Source: Pectinophora gossypiella (lineage: Eukaryota > Arthropoda > Insecta > Lepidoptera > Gelechiidae). Taken from it: a stretch of 64,000 nt of DNA. The stretch covers positions 9,713,840-9,777,839 of the forward strand of contig NC_065424.1 in NCBI RefSeq assembly GCF_024362695.1, written 5' to 3'. The translations under genes were made by a program, and so were the position numbers. Shown here one piece after another: positions 9,323 to 20,542 of the stretch; position 1 is the first letter of the stretch, and every line of letters begins with the position of its first letter. The notes under the pieces were generated by a model. That model did no database searches, was not told where the DNA came from, and worked only from the letters and a program-made list of their open reading frames with translations.

Positions 9323-10076
9323 AGAAATTATTATTATTATTTATTTATTTAAAAATATACACTGCAGTTTTACAAAAAATATGTTTTGCCAAACTGCAAA
9401 ACAGTTTGTTGGCGAGTTTAAACACCCAATACAAATTAAGCAGTTTATCTATACTTACTTTTATAATATATCTAGTCTATTCTAAAAAAAAATATATTAA
9501 TATTATTTTATAAAAAGGTAAATTTTGTGAGGTTAAGTAAAGTTTGTTTAACAAAAAGGTCTTGAAAGATTTGAAGGATTTATGTTTAGAGGATTTTATA
9601 CAAGTTGAAAGAGTTCTCACTTCACATTTTAGACACTTCTTCCGTTAGGTGTAATTAGGAAACTAACTTTTCAAAACTATGTCCACTATGGAGTAGCATG
9701 GTGGGTATGATGTATCGTAGAGTGGATGTCTGTACTATATACTATTAATGATTATTAATTGCTATATCAAATCCCCTAAAGATTTTTAACGTTACACATA
9801 GTAGCTCGCATGGTCACTACATGGTCGAACAAATGGGGAGCTCGCAGTGTTAGGTTTGTTTACATTTCATCAACAACAAATTACCAAAGCATGAATCATG
9901 TCGTCTCTCTTATTAACATACGCAATTCCAACATCATGCGCAGGAGTCGCATCTTGATTGTAAATGTCAGATTTTGACGCAATATTGACCGCCAGTAACG
10001 AAATACTTTTTATAATGTCTTCCACAGAGTATGAAACGACATTACGCTCAGTTGCTACTAGAGGCGCGAACGTATG
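9323..10076. other. AT-rich spacer, perhaps a diverged retroposon end
   Basis: ATTATTATTATTTATTTATT at 9330-9350 could be the A-tail of a minus-strand retroposon. No family match was found. Confidence 0.3.
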
Positions 10077-10306
10077 ACTTGTCACTAACACCCATACGTA
10101 CTCGCACGGCTACTTGTACGTACTTGTACGGGGTGAAAGTGACATCATAACGAATAATGAGGGGAATGGTTCAGCTCATGATTCTGAGTTAATATCAAGT
10201 GAAATTTTCCATTGCAAAAGTATGGAATTGAAAATAATTAAAAACAAATCACAACAAAATTAAGAAATTTGCTGATATTAACTCATAATCATGAGCAGAT
10301 TCAACC
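10077..10306. mobile_element. MITE-L with remnant of a tandem partner
   Basis: The end TCACTAACACCCATACGTAC of one L copy is joined through a short linker to a second palindromic L copy starting CGGGGTGAAAGTGACATC. The same head-to-tail linker occurs at 25675-25720 and 44790-44830. Confidence 0.7.
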
Positions 10307-10354
10307 GGAACTATTGTCAAGTATGAATATTTTTTGTGCCGCGTCTAGTAGCTA

Positions 10355-10530
10355 CCAAAGGTTGTCTGGAAGAAATTGCTGCATGAGCAATAAGGCTGCC
10401 TGTTGTGCTTTTCTGTATATGTTGTCCTTATCTCTGTATTTTGAAAAATAAATATTTTTGAATTTTTTTTTTTGATTTTTTTTGTATTTTGTGTCCATTG
10501 TACTCAATAAAGTATTTTATCTAAGTATCT
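10355..10530 (+). mobile_element. LINE 3' UTR (family J)
   Basis: GGTTGTCTGGAAGAAATTGC and GCAATAAGGCTGCCTGTTGT lead to CTCAATAAAGTATTTTATC and a short (TATC)n tail. The same UTR lies at 23010 and in reverse at 46738. Confidence 0.7.
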
Positions 10531-10932
10531 ATCTATCTACCATGGCGGGTGGTACCGTGCTCTGTGATGTCTTCCGTTGCATAACTGCATGTTACTGTAA
10601 CTGGACGTGCATCGAGATTAGCAGTAACTTGTGCTTGTACCTTGTCATATATGTCTTAGCAGGTTTTGATGTCTTTAGATGAATTCGATAGTATCTCTGT
10701 ATCTTGAGGTTTTTTTGCATTCAGTTTAAGTTTGACCGCTGGTATGATATCGAAGTAAACACCTTTTAAGCAGCCCGCGGCTTTGGTGACTCGGGCCGGT
10801 CTCATGTAGCTTATTTTTATGTTATCGTCTTTCGAATCTGTTACTAATATTAGGATAAGCTTTCTGTTACTAACATAATATGGACTAGTTTCCGAAATAA
10901 ATATTTTGAATTTGAATTGTGAATTTAAGGCC

Positions 10933-11077
10933 TGTACGGTCACGAGTACTAATGTATACACTTTGAAACCATGTCACATTAACTTTTTGACAAATTAAAC
11001 CGTAAGTCTTATTAAATGGGAAATATGATAGTGCGACCGGGTTCTAAAATGGGTACATGATATTGCTCATGACTGTA
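10933..11077 (+). mobile_element. MITE-F, complete
   Basis: It starts GTACGGTCACGAGTA and ends TGCTCATGACTGTAC. Both ends are imperfect inverted copies. Confidence 0.85.
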
Positions 11078-11319
11078 CCCACTACACCGTATCATACTAG
11101 GCCTGCTAGGACCGTGTCAGGCAAGGACTGGCGCGTGCCGGACCCTACTATGCCCACTGGAACGAATTAACCCCGTTCTATCCGCATATGTACCCGGAAT
11201 TCTGGCCGGTCCGTGCAGGCTCGCTACGGTGTTGACCGGTGACGGGACGGTTAGTTAAAACTCATTGGTGCAAGTCCGGTACTGGGGTTAGAACCAACGT
11301 CTGTCTTTCGGTTTATGTA

Positions 11320-11364
11320 CGTACATACACACACATACACACACACAAACACACAAACACACAA

Positions 11365-11398
<34 letters not shown>

Positions 11399-11415
11399 GC
11401 GCACGCACACACATA
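11320..11415. repeat. (CA)n microsatellite
   Basis: A CA run with CAAA and GCGC interruptions. Confidence 0.93.
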
Positions 11416-11961
11416 CAGTACATTGCTCACTCATAATATTAAGTATATAGTTTAAGTAATAATGCACTACAGTATTGTTATTGCGCTGTTTTTGTTAATT
11501 CTTAGTTTTAATTTCTCTGTTTATTTTTTATTACATTTAAAACTAGTCTTCATGGAAGAGCGGTGCCTCCCAACACAAGCTATTATATGCTTAAAGGGAG
11601 ACATCGGTATCCTGTCAATGTATTATGAAACCTTTTAAAGAAAATAAACATATATATTTTGTTTACGTCTGACCATTATTAAATTTATGTATGATTGTAA
11701 TAAAAACCAAATTAAGTATTCCATTGGTACAATCAGCAACATAAATCATTACATAGTTGCAAACACATTTAATAATTATGTAACTGGTTGCCGACACTAA
11801 GCAATGCCCGCTGGTTGTGGTTAAGAAATTGACCCTAGCAATATGAATACTTGTTTCTGGTCACACTGTTAGGTCATTTCTGTTATTGTGTTATGTATGA
11901 GTGGCTTAATCAGTAGTGTGACAGAATTGTTGTATCATAACGTTTAAATAACATACATAAT

Positions 11962-12093
11962 GGCGCCGATTCCTCCACCTCCTAATTTTATTTTAAGTTA
12001 TACCTGTCATTTACCTAACCGCCGAAAATTTGACCGAAAAGGACGGTACGGATGACTGACAGCTCTTAATTTTAAAAAGAATGAGTGAATGAA
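11962..12093. repeat. MITE-O left half
   Basis: CCGATTCCTCCACCTCCTAA followed by TTTTAAGTTATACCTGTCAT matches the MITE-O left arm. It abuts an RTE-2 copy. Confidence 0.72.
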
Positions 12094-12095
12094 TC

Positions 12096-12325
12096 ATCAC
12101 CACTAATTTAAAAGCCACGCTCTTGTCAAAGGCCAATTCTTTCACTTCCTTATAAGACACGACGTTCACCTTCTCTTTGATCTGTTCCATGTAAGCTCTT
12201 CTTGGTCTTCCCTTTCCTCCCTTTCCTGGTAGCTTCACTTCTATGATGTTTTTAATAAATTTTTCATGTCTTATTAAGTGTCCAATCATCTTACTTCTTC
12301 TCTCCTCAATAACTCTCACTTTTCT
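12096..12325 (-). pseudogene. RTE-2 LINE C-terminal fragment
   Basis: The minus strand encodes MRVIEERRSKMIGHLIRHEK, FIKNIIEVKLPGKGGKGRPR, AYMEQIKEKVNVVSYKEVKE, the C-terminal GRPRR block of this RTE group. A deletion then joins it to the non-coding end GAGCGTGGCTTTTAAATT. It is truncated. Confidence 0.75.
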
Positions 12326-12904
12326 TCTTTCCGATCTTTAGGGAATAAATATGATTTTTTGCGCAAAGGGTTATAGTGTTAAAACATAACTCAACAGTAG
12401 CGACACCTGTTGGGCGAAATGGGCAGTTTTTATCCCCACCAAAGTTGCCTTTTAGATGAAACGCTAAATACCCCACATTGAGTATTACCGAAAGTCGCCA
12501 CGCTACCTTAAAACAGATTTTTTTTAATTTTTAGCTGTCAAGTTAGTCTTCACGCCAAAAAGCGTCGCAGTGGCGACAGGACATCAAAACAATCCGTCAA
12601 GCGAAAACCAGTTTGACCAAATTAGTCAAAACTGGGACCGAACCGGGTCCTAATGAGTCTGCCGAGTGTTTTTTATCACGTGTAATATTATATTCAATTA
12701 ATTTCGCGGTTTGTTTTTCGATGGCGTTTGGTTACACATTTTTTACCGTAAGAATCATTATTTTAAACGCAATTCAGAACTCAGTTCCGAATTCAAATTC
12801 TGATGAACGTGAAAACTTGCATTAATTTCGTATTTAGTCGTTGCCAATTTAAAAGCTCTTGTGATTGGCCACCTGATACAACACGATTCATTTACTTATA
12901 ACAA
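12326..12904. other. Spacer, no gene recognised
   Basis: Contains a 70-codon plus frame (12613-12825) with no other support. No repeat family was recognised. Confidence 0.3.
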
Positions 12905-13092
12905 ACATTATAGAAGGAAAAATTGAAGGGAAGAGAGGAAGGGGTAGACCTAGGATAACATTTATGAAACAAATAAAAGAGAAGGTGCAGGTCGTGTCTT
13001 ATCGGGAGGTGAAGGTTTTGGCGGGAAGAAGAGAGGAATGGCGATTACTCCACCGACAAGAGCGCAGCTCTTAAATAGAGAGAGAGAGTGTG
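12905..13092 (+). pseudogene. RTE-2 LINE C-terminal fragment
   Basis: Reads NIIEGKIEGKRGRGRPRITF, MKQIKEKVQVVSYREVKVLA, GRREEWRLLHRQERSS and a stop, followed by a (GA)n tail. This is the best-preserved C-terminus of RTE-2 here, and it shows that the CAAGAGCG.AGCTCTTAAAT end is coding sequence running into the stop. Confidence 0.8.
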
Positions 13093-13359
13093 TCGCCTTC
13101 ACAAAATTTATTTTTTGTCAGGATCGAATAGTATTTTGCTCCTAAAACATTCAGTACAAACTCTTACGTAAGTACGTAAATATAAATTATCTTTTAATAT
13201 TTTTAACACACAGTCATACAAAAAAAATCAGGTGGAAGTTTTTTTTTATATCTGTAAAATTGATCCGGTTGCACATAATAGATTTTAAATTGGCAATGAC
13301 GATTTGGAAATGCGATGTTTGCCGAGGGAGTCTTTATAGGCATTGATGTAGGTATAATT

Positions 13360-13455
13360 AATTATATCCTCCTAAGGCCCACGGCCCTACTAGTAGTACT
13401 AATCCCATTGTTTAACTATTGTGTCTGGAAATCCGGGCCTTAGGAGGATATAATT
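13360..13455. mobile_element. Short inverted-repeat element, 96 bp
   Basis: A perfect 21-bp inverted repeat (13360-13380 and 13435-13455) begins AATTATATCCTCCTAAGGCC. The 54-base loop has no coding sense. It is probably a small MITE. Confidence 0.72.
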
Positions 13456-13576
13456 GGACTGTGGCGAAGCAAAAAGTAGGGTTATGTGTTTCACCGCTAT
13501 GTATGTATGTACGTATGTAAGTATATATTTGTGTGTAAGCATGTCTGCTCCAACCTGTCAGAATTTAACAAATGAG

Positions 13577-13632
13577 GTGTCTCTCTCTTTATTTAAGAGC
13601 TACGCTCTTGTCGGTGGAGTAATCGCCTCCAT
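13577..13632 (-). repeat. RTE-2 tail fragment
   Basis: TTTAAGAGCTACGCTCTTGT and CGGTGGAGTAATCGCC are the reverse complement of the RTE-2 3' end. Confidence 0.65.
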
Positions 13633-13650
13633 TTTCATTACTCCATAGAT

Positions 13651-14202
13651 AGGGCGTGTAGAACGGTGGTCAAACGGACGAAATGAACGAACGGTGGAAA
13701 TGAGGTGTCACTAGAAGTGTATTGATTATCCGATGGTTAATATACTTAGGCTATGTGACGTCACGATAATTTTTATGTGGCGTATGTCAATCTGTTCTAA
13801 GAGTTTGCTTACCAGGGCATACGACCAGAGCTATAGCCGTGTTTCGGAAGACTTTCAGTGAAATGTCTATTTTCTTGTTTCATGCTTTTTAGAGCGTGAT
13901 TTTTCCGTAGTCGGGTTTTAATTTTTAGACTTATTTTTTTATACCTAAGTTGAGGCCAGGTTCACGATAGCTATAGGCAGTCCGTCCTGTAACCTCCAGC
14001 TAGGGATGCTCATTTTCAGGAACACTTGTATGATTTGTCGGTATTACTGTTCTGCAATATAAACACTAACCGTCAATTGGCGTTTTATGAATCTACCTAC
14101 CTTTACACTACTTATATAGGTAAGTAAGTCTTTGAAACATACTTACTTATATTAAAAATACTTAGGTAAGTATATAAAATTACTTATATCTTTAAACTAT
14201 AA
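13651..14202. other. Spacer, no gene recognised
   Basis: Includes short GTAAGTA/TACTTAC runs near 14100-14170. No other structure is seen. Confidence 0.3.
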
Positions 14203-14300
14203 CCGTGATAGTCTCGTTCGAAAAATGCGCGACTTACCTACATCGTAGGTAGTATCGTGATACTACGATGTAACTCACGGGTTCGAATCCCAGCTTATGT
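14203..14300 (+). repeat. tRNA-like SINE head (type E) split by a hairpin
   Basis: ACCGTGATAGTCTCGTTCGA and CGGGTTCGAATCCCAGC are A- and B-box-like. Between them is an inverted repeat, TACATCGTA with TACGATGTA (14239-14273), absent from the relative at 6632. Confidence 0.5.
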
Positions 14301-14330
14301 TAACTAACCATACACTTGATTTCCTATCAT

Positions 14331-14626
14331 CATCACCAGCTCATTAACGTCCCCACTGCTGGGGCACGGGCCTTCCCTATGGATGGATAGGGAGATCGGG
14401 CCTTAAACCACCACGCGGGCCCAGTGCGGATTGATGGTTATTAACGACTGCTAATGCAGCCGGGACCAACGGCTTAACGTGCCTTCCGAAGCACGAAGGA
14501 GCTCGAGATGAAAACTTTTTTTTTTGTAGTCACCCATCCTATGACCGGCCTTTGCGAAAGTTGCTTAACTTCAACAATCGCAGACCGAGCGCGTTAACCG
14601 CTGCGCCACCGAGCTCCTCACTCTGT
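14331..14626 (-). mobile_element. SINE-C, full length, 11-bp target duplication
   Basis: A complete minus-strand SINE-C flanked by TTTCCTATCAT at 14320-14330 and 14627-14637. The 5S-like block, shared core and GATGATGA-type tail are all present. Confidence 0.87.
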
Positions 14627-14787
14627 TTTCCTATCATAACATATCAATTGTCGCAAATAATTCTCACGACATATTTTCTAAGTAATTATTACGTTTCTAT
14701 TTTTATTTATAGATCAACTTTTCCTCAATATTTCCCATGGTGTTTTCTTCCTTAGTGTGGTGTATGTGTTCATTTCCTAATGAATTA

Positions 14788-14960
14788 ATAGGCTACTTTC
14801 AAACTAGTCAAATCAGTTACTTTTTACGAAACGTCAAAATACGAAATTACTATGGAATTTGTATGAAAAAGCACACTGTGACGTCATAGAGTAATGTGAT
14901 AAAATGTCGGGCTTATTATTAGATTTTTCTTGATTAAAATTCATAAATAAGTTAGAAAAA
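14788..14960. repeat. Repeat Y copy
   Basis: TTTTTACGAAACGTCAAAA and CTGTGACGTCATAGAGTAAT recur in diverged form at 56395-56555. Confidence 0.5.
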
Positions 14961-14985
14961 AGAATTTGTTTTCAAAATACTTCCA

Positions 14986-15331
14986 CCATCCGCCTAGCAT
15001 TATCCCGATTTCCACAGGGTCCCCTTGTACCTAACCTGAAGATTTGACAGGTCCGTTTTTTTACAGAAGCGACTTCCTGTCTAACCTTCCAACCCGCGAA
15101 GGTAACACCAGCCCGCAGGCTAGGTCACATACCTCCGAAAATGCATTTCTCGGGAATGTGGGTTTCCTCGCGAAGTTTCCCTTCACCGCTGAGCACGTGA
15201 TAATCATTTATAATCGAAACATGGATTCGAAAACAAATTCGACCATCATTGGTTTAGGTGTGTGCTGGATTCGAACCTGCGACCTCAAAGTGAGAGGCAA
15301 GCGTTCTACCAACTAGGCTACCACGGCTCAC
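14986..15331 (-). mobile_element. SINE-D, full length
   Basis: The minus strand begins GCCGTGGTAGCCTAGTTGGT (A box), with B box GGTTCGAATCC. The body has AACCCACATTCCCGAGAAATGC-type sequence, and it ends GGGATAATGCTAGGC. Confidence 0.85.
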
Positions 15332-15407
15332 GGCTCATAGGCTTTGTTTTTAAAATAAGTACTTATTTATCAGAGAACTGCCATGTAGCCAATTAGGATG
15401 ATTACCA

Positions 15408-15480
15408 AAAATCAAATCAAATCAATTTATTTGCGAGAACACATGAAATACAAGAAGGCGGTTAAATAATTTAAGTAACG
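15408..15480 (-). repeat. LINE 3' tail
   Basis: ATCAAATCAAATCAATTTAT followed by GCGAGAACAC is the reverse of a TTGATTTGATT-type LINE tail. Confidence 0.55.
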
Positions 15481-15509
15481 ATTTTGTGATGTGTTCTCGC
15501 TGTATGCAG

Positions 15510-15902
15510 GCGACAGAGGTGTACAAATATTACTATGCTTATGCTCATTCAAGACTAAGTTATGGTATTATTCTTTGGGGTAATTGCACAAATATTGATA
15601 AAATCTTCATATTACAAAAAAAGATTTTAACAAATATAGATAAAATGGAGCATTGCAGACCTTACTTCAGAAAGCATGGCATACTCACCTTAACTTCTCT
15701 ATACATTCTAGAATCTTGTAAGTTTGTTATAAAACATATCAATCTGTTCTCTCCGGTAATCCGGTAAAATACTATAAAAAGAAATAATCGCACTGAAAAC
15801 AAATTACAAACCCAATTCTCAAAATTAAACCTAGAAACGGAAGGCCCCCATTGTATGACAATTAATCTCTACAACAGTATTCCAAATACTATCAAAAAAT
15901 AG
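15510..15902 (+). pseudogene. CR1/Jockey-type reverse transcriptase, C-terminal fragment
   Basis: The frame reads YKYYYAYAHSRLSYGIILWG, NCTNIDKIFILQKKILTNID and GILTLTSLYILESCKFVIKH. The AHSRLSYGIILWG block is the hallmark thumb/C-terminal motif of this clade. After 15767 the frame is broken, then LYNSIPNTIKK and a stop appear in another frame. It is a decayed partial copy. Confidence 0.8.
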
Positions 15903-16379
15903 GATCATTAGTTTAGAAGATAGGTGGTAACATTACTTTGCACAAAGGCACACACAAACATCTCTCACCCTAAACGTATATACCTGCTCCGTTCCGTCGT
16001 GGGTATAAAACAGAAAATTTAAAGTCTTTTATAACAAAAAATATTCCTACTAAATAAAAGTTATTATAATATTGATGAGTTTTTTAGTCTCTGCTTACCC
16101 CGGTGGGAAATAGGCGGGAGTTTATGTATGTATGTATGTTTTTAATGATAAACTGATTGATGGATAAAGTGGTAAGTATATAATTATGTATTGTTTATTT
16201 ACTTGAGTACTTTATTTAACTTGGTATAGTTTTCAATATTATAAGTTAATAAATAATAAAAACATATATATTTTAGACTGTGATGTATATTATTAAGTAA
16301 TATTTTTTTAGGTGTATAATAATTTTGTTACCTTTAACTTGTTTAATTCATAATTAACTATGTTACTTACTAATATTGT
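15903..16379. other. AT-rich spacer
   Basis: Contains RTE-G-like CTGCTTACCCCGGTGGGAAA and a (TATG)n run at 16093-16139, a small remnant of that LINE 3' end. The rest is unremarkable. Confidence 0.45.
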
Positions 16380-16505
16380 TATAATGAAACTGCTGTTACC
16401 TCTTACGTTGCTGTGCCCTTGCAGGGCGTCACATGTACCTAATACCATGTATGTAACACCTAACTGCTTGTAACTTTGCAATGAATAAATGAATATGAAT
16501 ATTAA
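16380..16505 (+). repeat. CR1/Jockey-type LINE 3' UTR
   Basis: TTGCTGTGCCCTTGCAGGG, ATGTAACACCTAACTGC and GCAATGAATAAATGAATATG match the UTR at 3200-3317. Confidence 0.62.
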
Positions 16506-16831
16506 AAAAATAAAGAAATGGTACATACATTGAAAAGAAGATTATTGAAAAATTACAAAATAAAAAAAAAAAAACACTACATCCTCGAACGGTTCCGTAA
16601 ATCGCAAAAAACAATAACAGCAAAACAATTAGTTATAAAAACTAATCAACTGAACTATGCTGAGAACTGATACAGATCTATATTGTTAGAGTGATACGAT
16701 TATAATTGAGTGTCGATAATTTTCACGGGTTTTTGCTGAAAGAACAATAAGTGAATCACCACGTTGACTAGGGTCGTAAAAAGATATATGATAGCGCAAA
16801 AGCGAAATATTGAAAATCTAAATATCATATT

Positions 16832-17073
16832 CTTCTTATATCGTATGGATTGTGAGGTGGATTACCAACCCCATCAACCCTCACAAATCACAAAAATCAC
16901 TTTGTGATCCCTAGGCTTTGGTTAGGACATTACAGGCTGATCACCTGATTGTCCGAAAGTAAGATGATCCGTGCTTCGGAAGGCACGTTAAGCCGTTGGT
17001 CCCGGTTACTACTTACTGATGTAAGTAAGTAGTCGTTACATGACGCATGTCAGGAGCCTTTGGCGGCTCAATA
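16832..17073. mobile_element. SINE-A with inverted 5' part
   Basis: Positions 16832-16880 carry the SINE-A tail on the minus strand. 16881-17073 carry the body on the plus strand (CACAAAAATCACTTTGTGAT to CTTTGGCGGCTCAATA). Opposed halves of one element suggest 5' inversion at insertion. Confidence 0.75.
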
Positions 17074-17171
17074 TTTCGGGTTGGTATGAAGAAGATTCGA
17101 GCCACGCAATTGGCTTGCAGACCTTTCTGGTGCCCAGTTCAGTAGACCAGTCCTCATAATGTAGTCAGTGG

Positions 17172-17540
17172 CCCCGATTCCTGCAGACACCTCCTTAATT
17201 TACTTTAAGTTATACCAGTTATTGTCTTATCCACCGAAAAGGAAAGGGACGGATGATTTACAGCTCTTAATTTTAGGAAGAATGAGTAAATTAATGAATA
17301 AACCGGGCAAATCAAAAAGGTATCTCGCTGGTATGCAAACCGTTTGACGTGTGCTGTCAACATAATTATGTCAGGTTGGCCAATGTAAAATTTGTAGACG
17401 GTTGTTTTAGATTCGTGCTTAAAATTGACGTGTATTCCATAAATTTTATGCTTGTCGATTACCCGTCCCTTTCCTTTTCGGCGGATGAGAAAATGACAGA
17501 TATAACTTAAAATAAAATTAGATGGTGTTTACAGGAATTA
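17172..17540. mobile_element. MITE-O, complete
   Basis: Long inverted ends: CCCCGATTCCTGCAGACACC and TTATCCACCGAAAAGGAAAG at the left, CTTTCCTTTTCGGCGGATGA and GGTGTTTACAGGAATT at the right. The length is about 370 bp and it is non-coding. Confidence 0.82.
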
Positions 17541-17812
17541 GCAGCAATAATGGTATAAACCTTAGTTAAGTGGCTTAGTGTGAAAATAGGTATAGTGAAT
17601 AAAGGCATTACCGATTATTATCGCATTTGTAAAGTTTTTTTTAGTTTGTTGTCAGTTCATGTTCGTGGTTCGTGGTCGACGTGGCCTCGAAACCTATATG
17701 TTCCGTTAAGCGTTCATCGAAATATTTAAGTATTTATCAATAATACTTACTTACTTTAAAGTTTTGTTGACAAAATTGTTGATAAAATCTGCTTTTTTAT
17801 CAAATTGGATAT

Positions 17813-17970
17813 GTCCTTAGAAAAGGTTTAGTACGATCTACTCTGAACCGACGTGCATGTATGAAGCGATTGATGAATGTGGAGGATGCAAGAGAAGTGT
17901 GTCAGGATCGAAGCAAATGGAATTCTATAGTCCCTGCTTACCCCGGTGGGAAATAGGCGTGAGTTTATCA
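17813..17970 (+). mobile_element. RTE-G LINE 3' end
   Basis: CTACTCTGAACCGACGTGCA, CGATTGATGAATGTGGAGGA and CCGGTGGGAAATAGGCGTGA match the RTE-G copy at 40718, with the C-terminal coding part decayed. Confidence 0.78.
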
Positions 17971-18023
17971 ATAGTCAGTTTCAGTAGAGACTTATTAAGT
18001 ACGAGTATATTCTTCTCATTAAA

Positions 18024-18120
18024 CAACTTTCGCGGCCTATTGGTTAGAGAGTTAGGCTCGCGATCTAGAGGTCCGGATTTGATTCCCGTCAACATGGTCG
18101 ATTTTATGAGACTTTTTTGG
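18024..18120 (+). repeat. SINE-A/B-type head fragment
   Basis: GGCCTATTGGTTAGAGAGTT, TCGCGATCTAGAGGTCCGG and TTTGATTCCCGTCAACATGG are a diverged SINE-B head. Confidence 0.6.
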
Positions 18121-18225
18121 TATGGACAAATTGCAGTTTTTGCACGAATGGTATAACTGAAAGCGTTGAAACTGCGTACCGAGTGTAAGAGACCCCCCAC
18201 ACTAGCGTCTTTCGAGCGCCGTCGT

Positions 18226-18690
18226 CGTGCCAGCGTCTACGCGACGTCAATGCGACATCTACGCGGCGTCTGCGTGACATCTACGCGACATCTACGCGAC
18301 GTCTACGCGACGTCTACGCGACATCTACGCGACGCGTCGCGACGTCTACGCGACATCTACGCGACATCTACGCGACGTCTACGCAACATCTACGCGACAT
18401 CTACGCGACGTCTACGCGGCGTCTACGCGACGTCTCCGCGACGTCTACGCGACGATTACGCGACGTCTACGCGGCGTCTAAGCGACGTCTACGCGACGAT
18501 TACGCGACGTCTACGCGGCGTCTACGCCACGTCTACGCGACGATAACGCGATGTCTACGCGGCGTCTAAGCTACATCTACGCGACGTCTACGCGACATCT
18601 ACGCGACGTCTACGCGACATCTACGCGACATCTACGCGGCGTCTACGCGGCGTCTAAGCGACGTCTACGCGATGTCTACGCAACGTCAGC
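18226..18690. repeat. 12-bp minisatellite (CGACGTCTACGC), about 38 units
   Basis: The unit alternates GACGTC/GACATC with TACGCG/TACGCA variants over about 465 bp. As 12 is a multiple of 3 the array is open in several frames (18166-18546 and 18551-18739), giving repeats of LRDVYATSTR type. It lies in the intron, is strongly CpG-rich against an AT-rich background, and is flanked on the right by GCGCTGGCTGGCTGCCGAAC. Confidence 0.93.
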
Positions 18691-19083
18691 GCTGGCTGGC
18701 TGCCGAACGCCGAGCGTGCGCGGCGCTGACGCTCGATAGTCTCTAATCTAGATAGATTGTAGTTACAATAGACGTAGTAACTACAATAAAAACTCATTAG
18801 ATTATTTGATAAGTTAAGTGCCTACCTACTGTAAATATGTGTATAATAATTTAAGTTTATATTTATGTGTCTAAGTTACCGCCTTCAACATGTGCCTGTA
18901 AGGTAAGTTATAGTTGTAATTATTAGATAAGTAAATAAATTAGAGCATTCGGTCAGTCAACCGCACAAAAACTGCACCCAAGCTGTATTTTTGTGACAAG
19001 TTTGTCAAGTAATGTTTGTGGCAATGCAGTCCGTCGGTAAAAATGTACTAAAGCGATAGATCTTTTAGACTTCATGATTTCAT
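18691..19083. other. Spacer after the minisatellite
   Basis: A short GC-rich flank, then AT-rich sequence. No gene or family was recognised. Confidence 0.3.
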
Positions 19084-19336
19084 CATTTTCCTAGCATTAT
19101 CCCGTTTTTCACAGGGTCCGTTTATCTAACTAGAAGATTTGACAAGTCCGGAATACAGATGCAACAGCTTGTCTGACCCCCCAACCCGAAGGGAATACCA
19201 GCCGAATACAGGTTAGGTCACATACCTCCGAAAATGCATTTCTCGGGAATGTGGGTTTTCTCACGATGTTTTCCTTTACCGCTGAGCATGTGATAATCAT
19301 TTATGATCCAAACATGAATTCGAAAACAAATTCAGG
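19084..19336 (-). mobile_element. SINE-D, head missing
   Basis: From CTAGCATTATCCCGTTTTTC to ATTCGAAAACAAATTC; the tRNA-like end is lost. Confidence 0.8.
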
Positions 19337-19857
19337 CCAAACCTTTTAGACTTATCAATCAATAATAATTCGTCAGTTGGTCATGAGGAAAGAAAAAAAG
19401 TTTAGTAGAATCAACTACATAATTTGCAGTGGATGCTTAGTATTATTGCAAACAATATACATTAGTATTTTCTAAAGGCAAGAAGGAAGAATTATAAATA
19501 TTTATTTAATAAATTATATATATAAATTTAATCAGTTCTTAGTAAATCAAAATTCACAGAAAAGTTATTTGTAAGGTATTCAAGTTAAGTTCTACAATAA
19601 AGATAAACAAATATAATGTCAGTTGACAGATTAGTGACGTAATGAAGGATAACCGGATTTATGCAATTAATACCGAAAAATACCAATGCAATTTTATTTT
19701 TGTTACTGGAATTAGTAGGTCTACACCCATAGTCTAAGATGTTTACTCGACTCTTCCACAACCCGACTCGTCCTCAGCCGAGCATTTTGGTACTTTAAAT
19801 TGACATTTACATCCTCGACTTGAGGACTTTACTCCCTGGAGTCAAGCATATCATAAT

Positions 19858-20214
19858 GGCCCCGATTCCTGCAGACACATCCTAATTTTATTTTAAGTTA
19901 TACCTGTCATTTTCTTATCCGCCGAAAAGAAAAGGAACGGATGATTGTCAACAAGTTAATTTTAAAACGAATGAATAACCCGAGCGGCTAAAATAGACGA
20001 AAACGCTGGTATTACAAACCGTTTGACGTGTTGTCTACTTAACTCTGTCGGGTTATTGTCTGATGTAAAATTTTTAGGCGGTAGTTTTAGATTTCCATAA
20101 ATTTTATGCCTGTCGATTACCCATCTCTTTCTTTTTCAGCGGATAAGAAAATGACTTAAAATAAAATTAGATGGCTCTTGAAATGGAAAATGGCTCCGCT
20201 TGAATTAGCACCAT
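19858..20214. mobile_element. MITE-O, near-complete
   Basis: Both arms are present, with a small deletion in the right one (after GATAAGAAAATGACTT). The interior CAAACCGTTTGACGTGTTGT matches 17172-17540. Confidence 0.8.
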
Positions 20215-20393
20215 TGCCAACATAATAATACGAAATTAATGACGTCATGCTTTACTGGGGTAAATTCGAGTTGAGCCGCCGTCTAATAATACTAGAGCTG
20301 ATTTCGAGGAAGACCTTGAGGTCGCCTCAGGAGTCTAGGAAGATCTTAGAATACGGGTGTTTGTCATTTGACCACATTTATACCATACAAAAG

Positions 20394-20542
20394 TACGGAC
20401 ACGAGCATTAATATGTATACACTTTGGTACCATGTCACATTAACTTTTTTGACAAATTGAACTGTAAGTCTCACTAAATGTCAAATATGTTAGTGCGACA
20501 GAGTCCTAAAGTGGGTACATTATATTGCTCATGACTGTACTT
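20394..20542 (+). mobile_element. MITE-F, complete
   Basis: GTACGGACACGAGCA to TGCTCATGACTGTAC. It lies about 140 bases beyond the donor of exon 1, inside the intron. Confidence 0.87.

Noticed and set aside
10656..10961. 101-codon minus-strand gene
   Set aside because: It ends in MITE-F sequence and has no repeat-independent support.
18226..18690. Possible CRISPR array
   Set aside because: Units are contiguous 12-mers without spacers, in eukaryotic-type DNA.
18166..18739. Frames with LRDVYATSTR repeats
   Set aside because: A 12-bp tandem array is open in several frames by construction; no splice sites or unique coding flanks support a protein.
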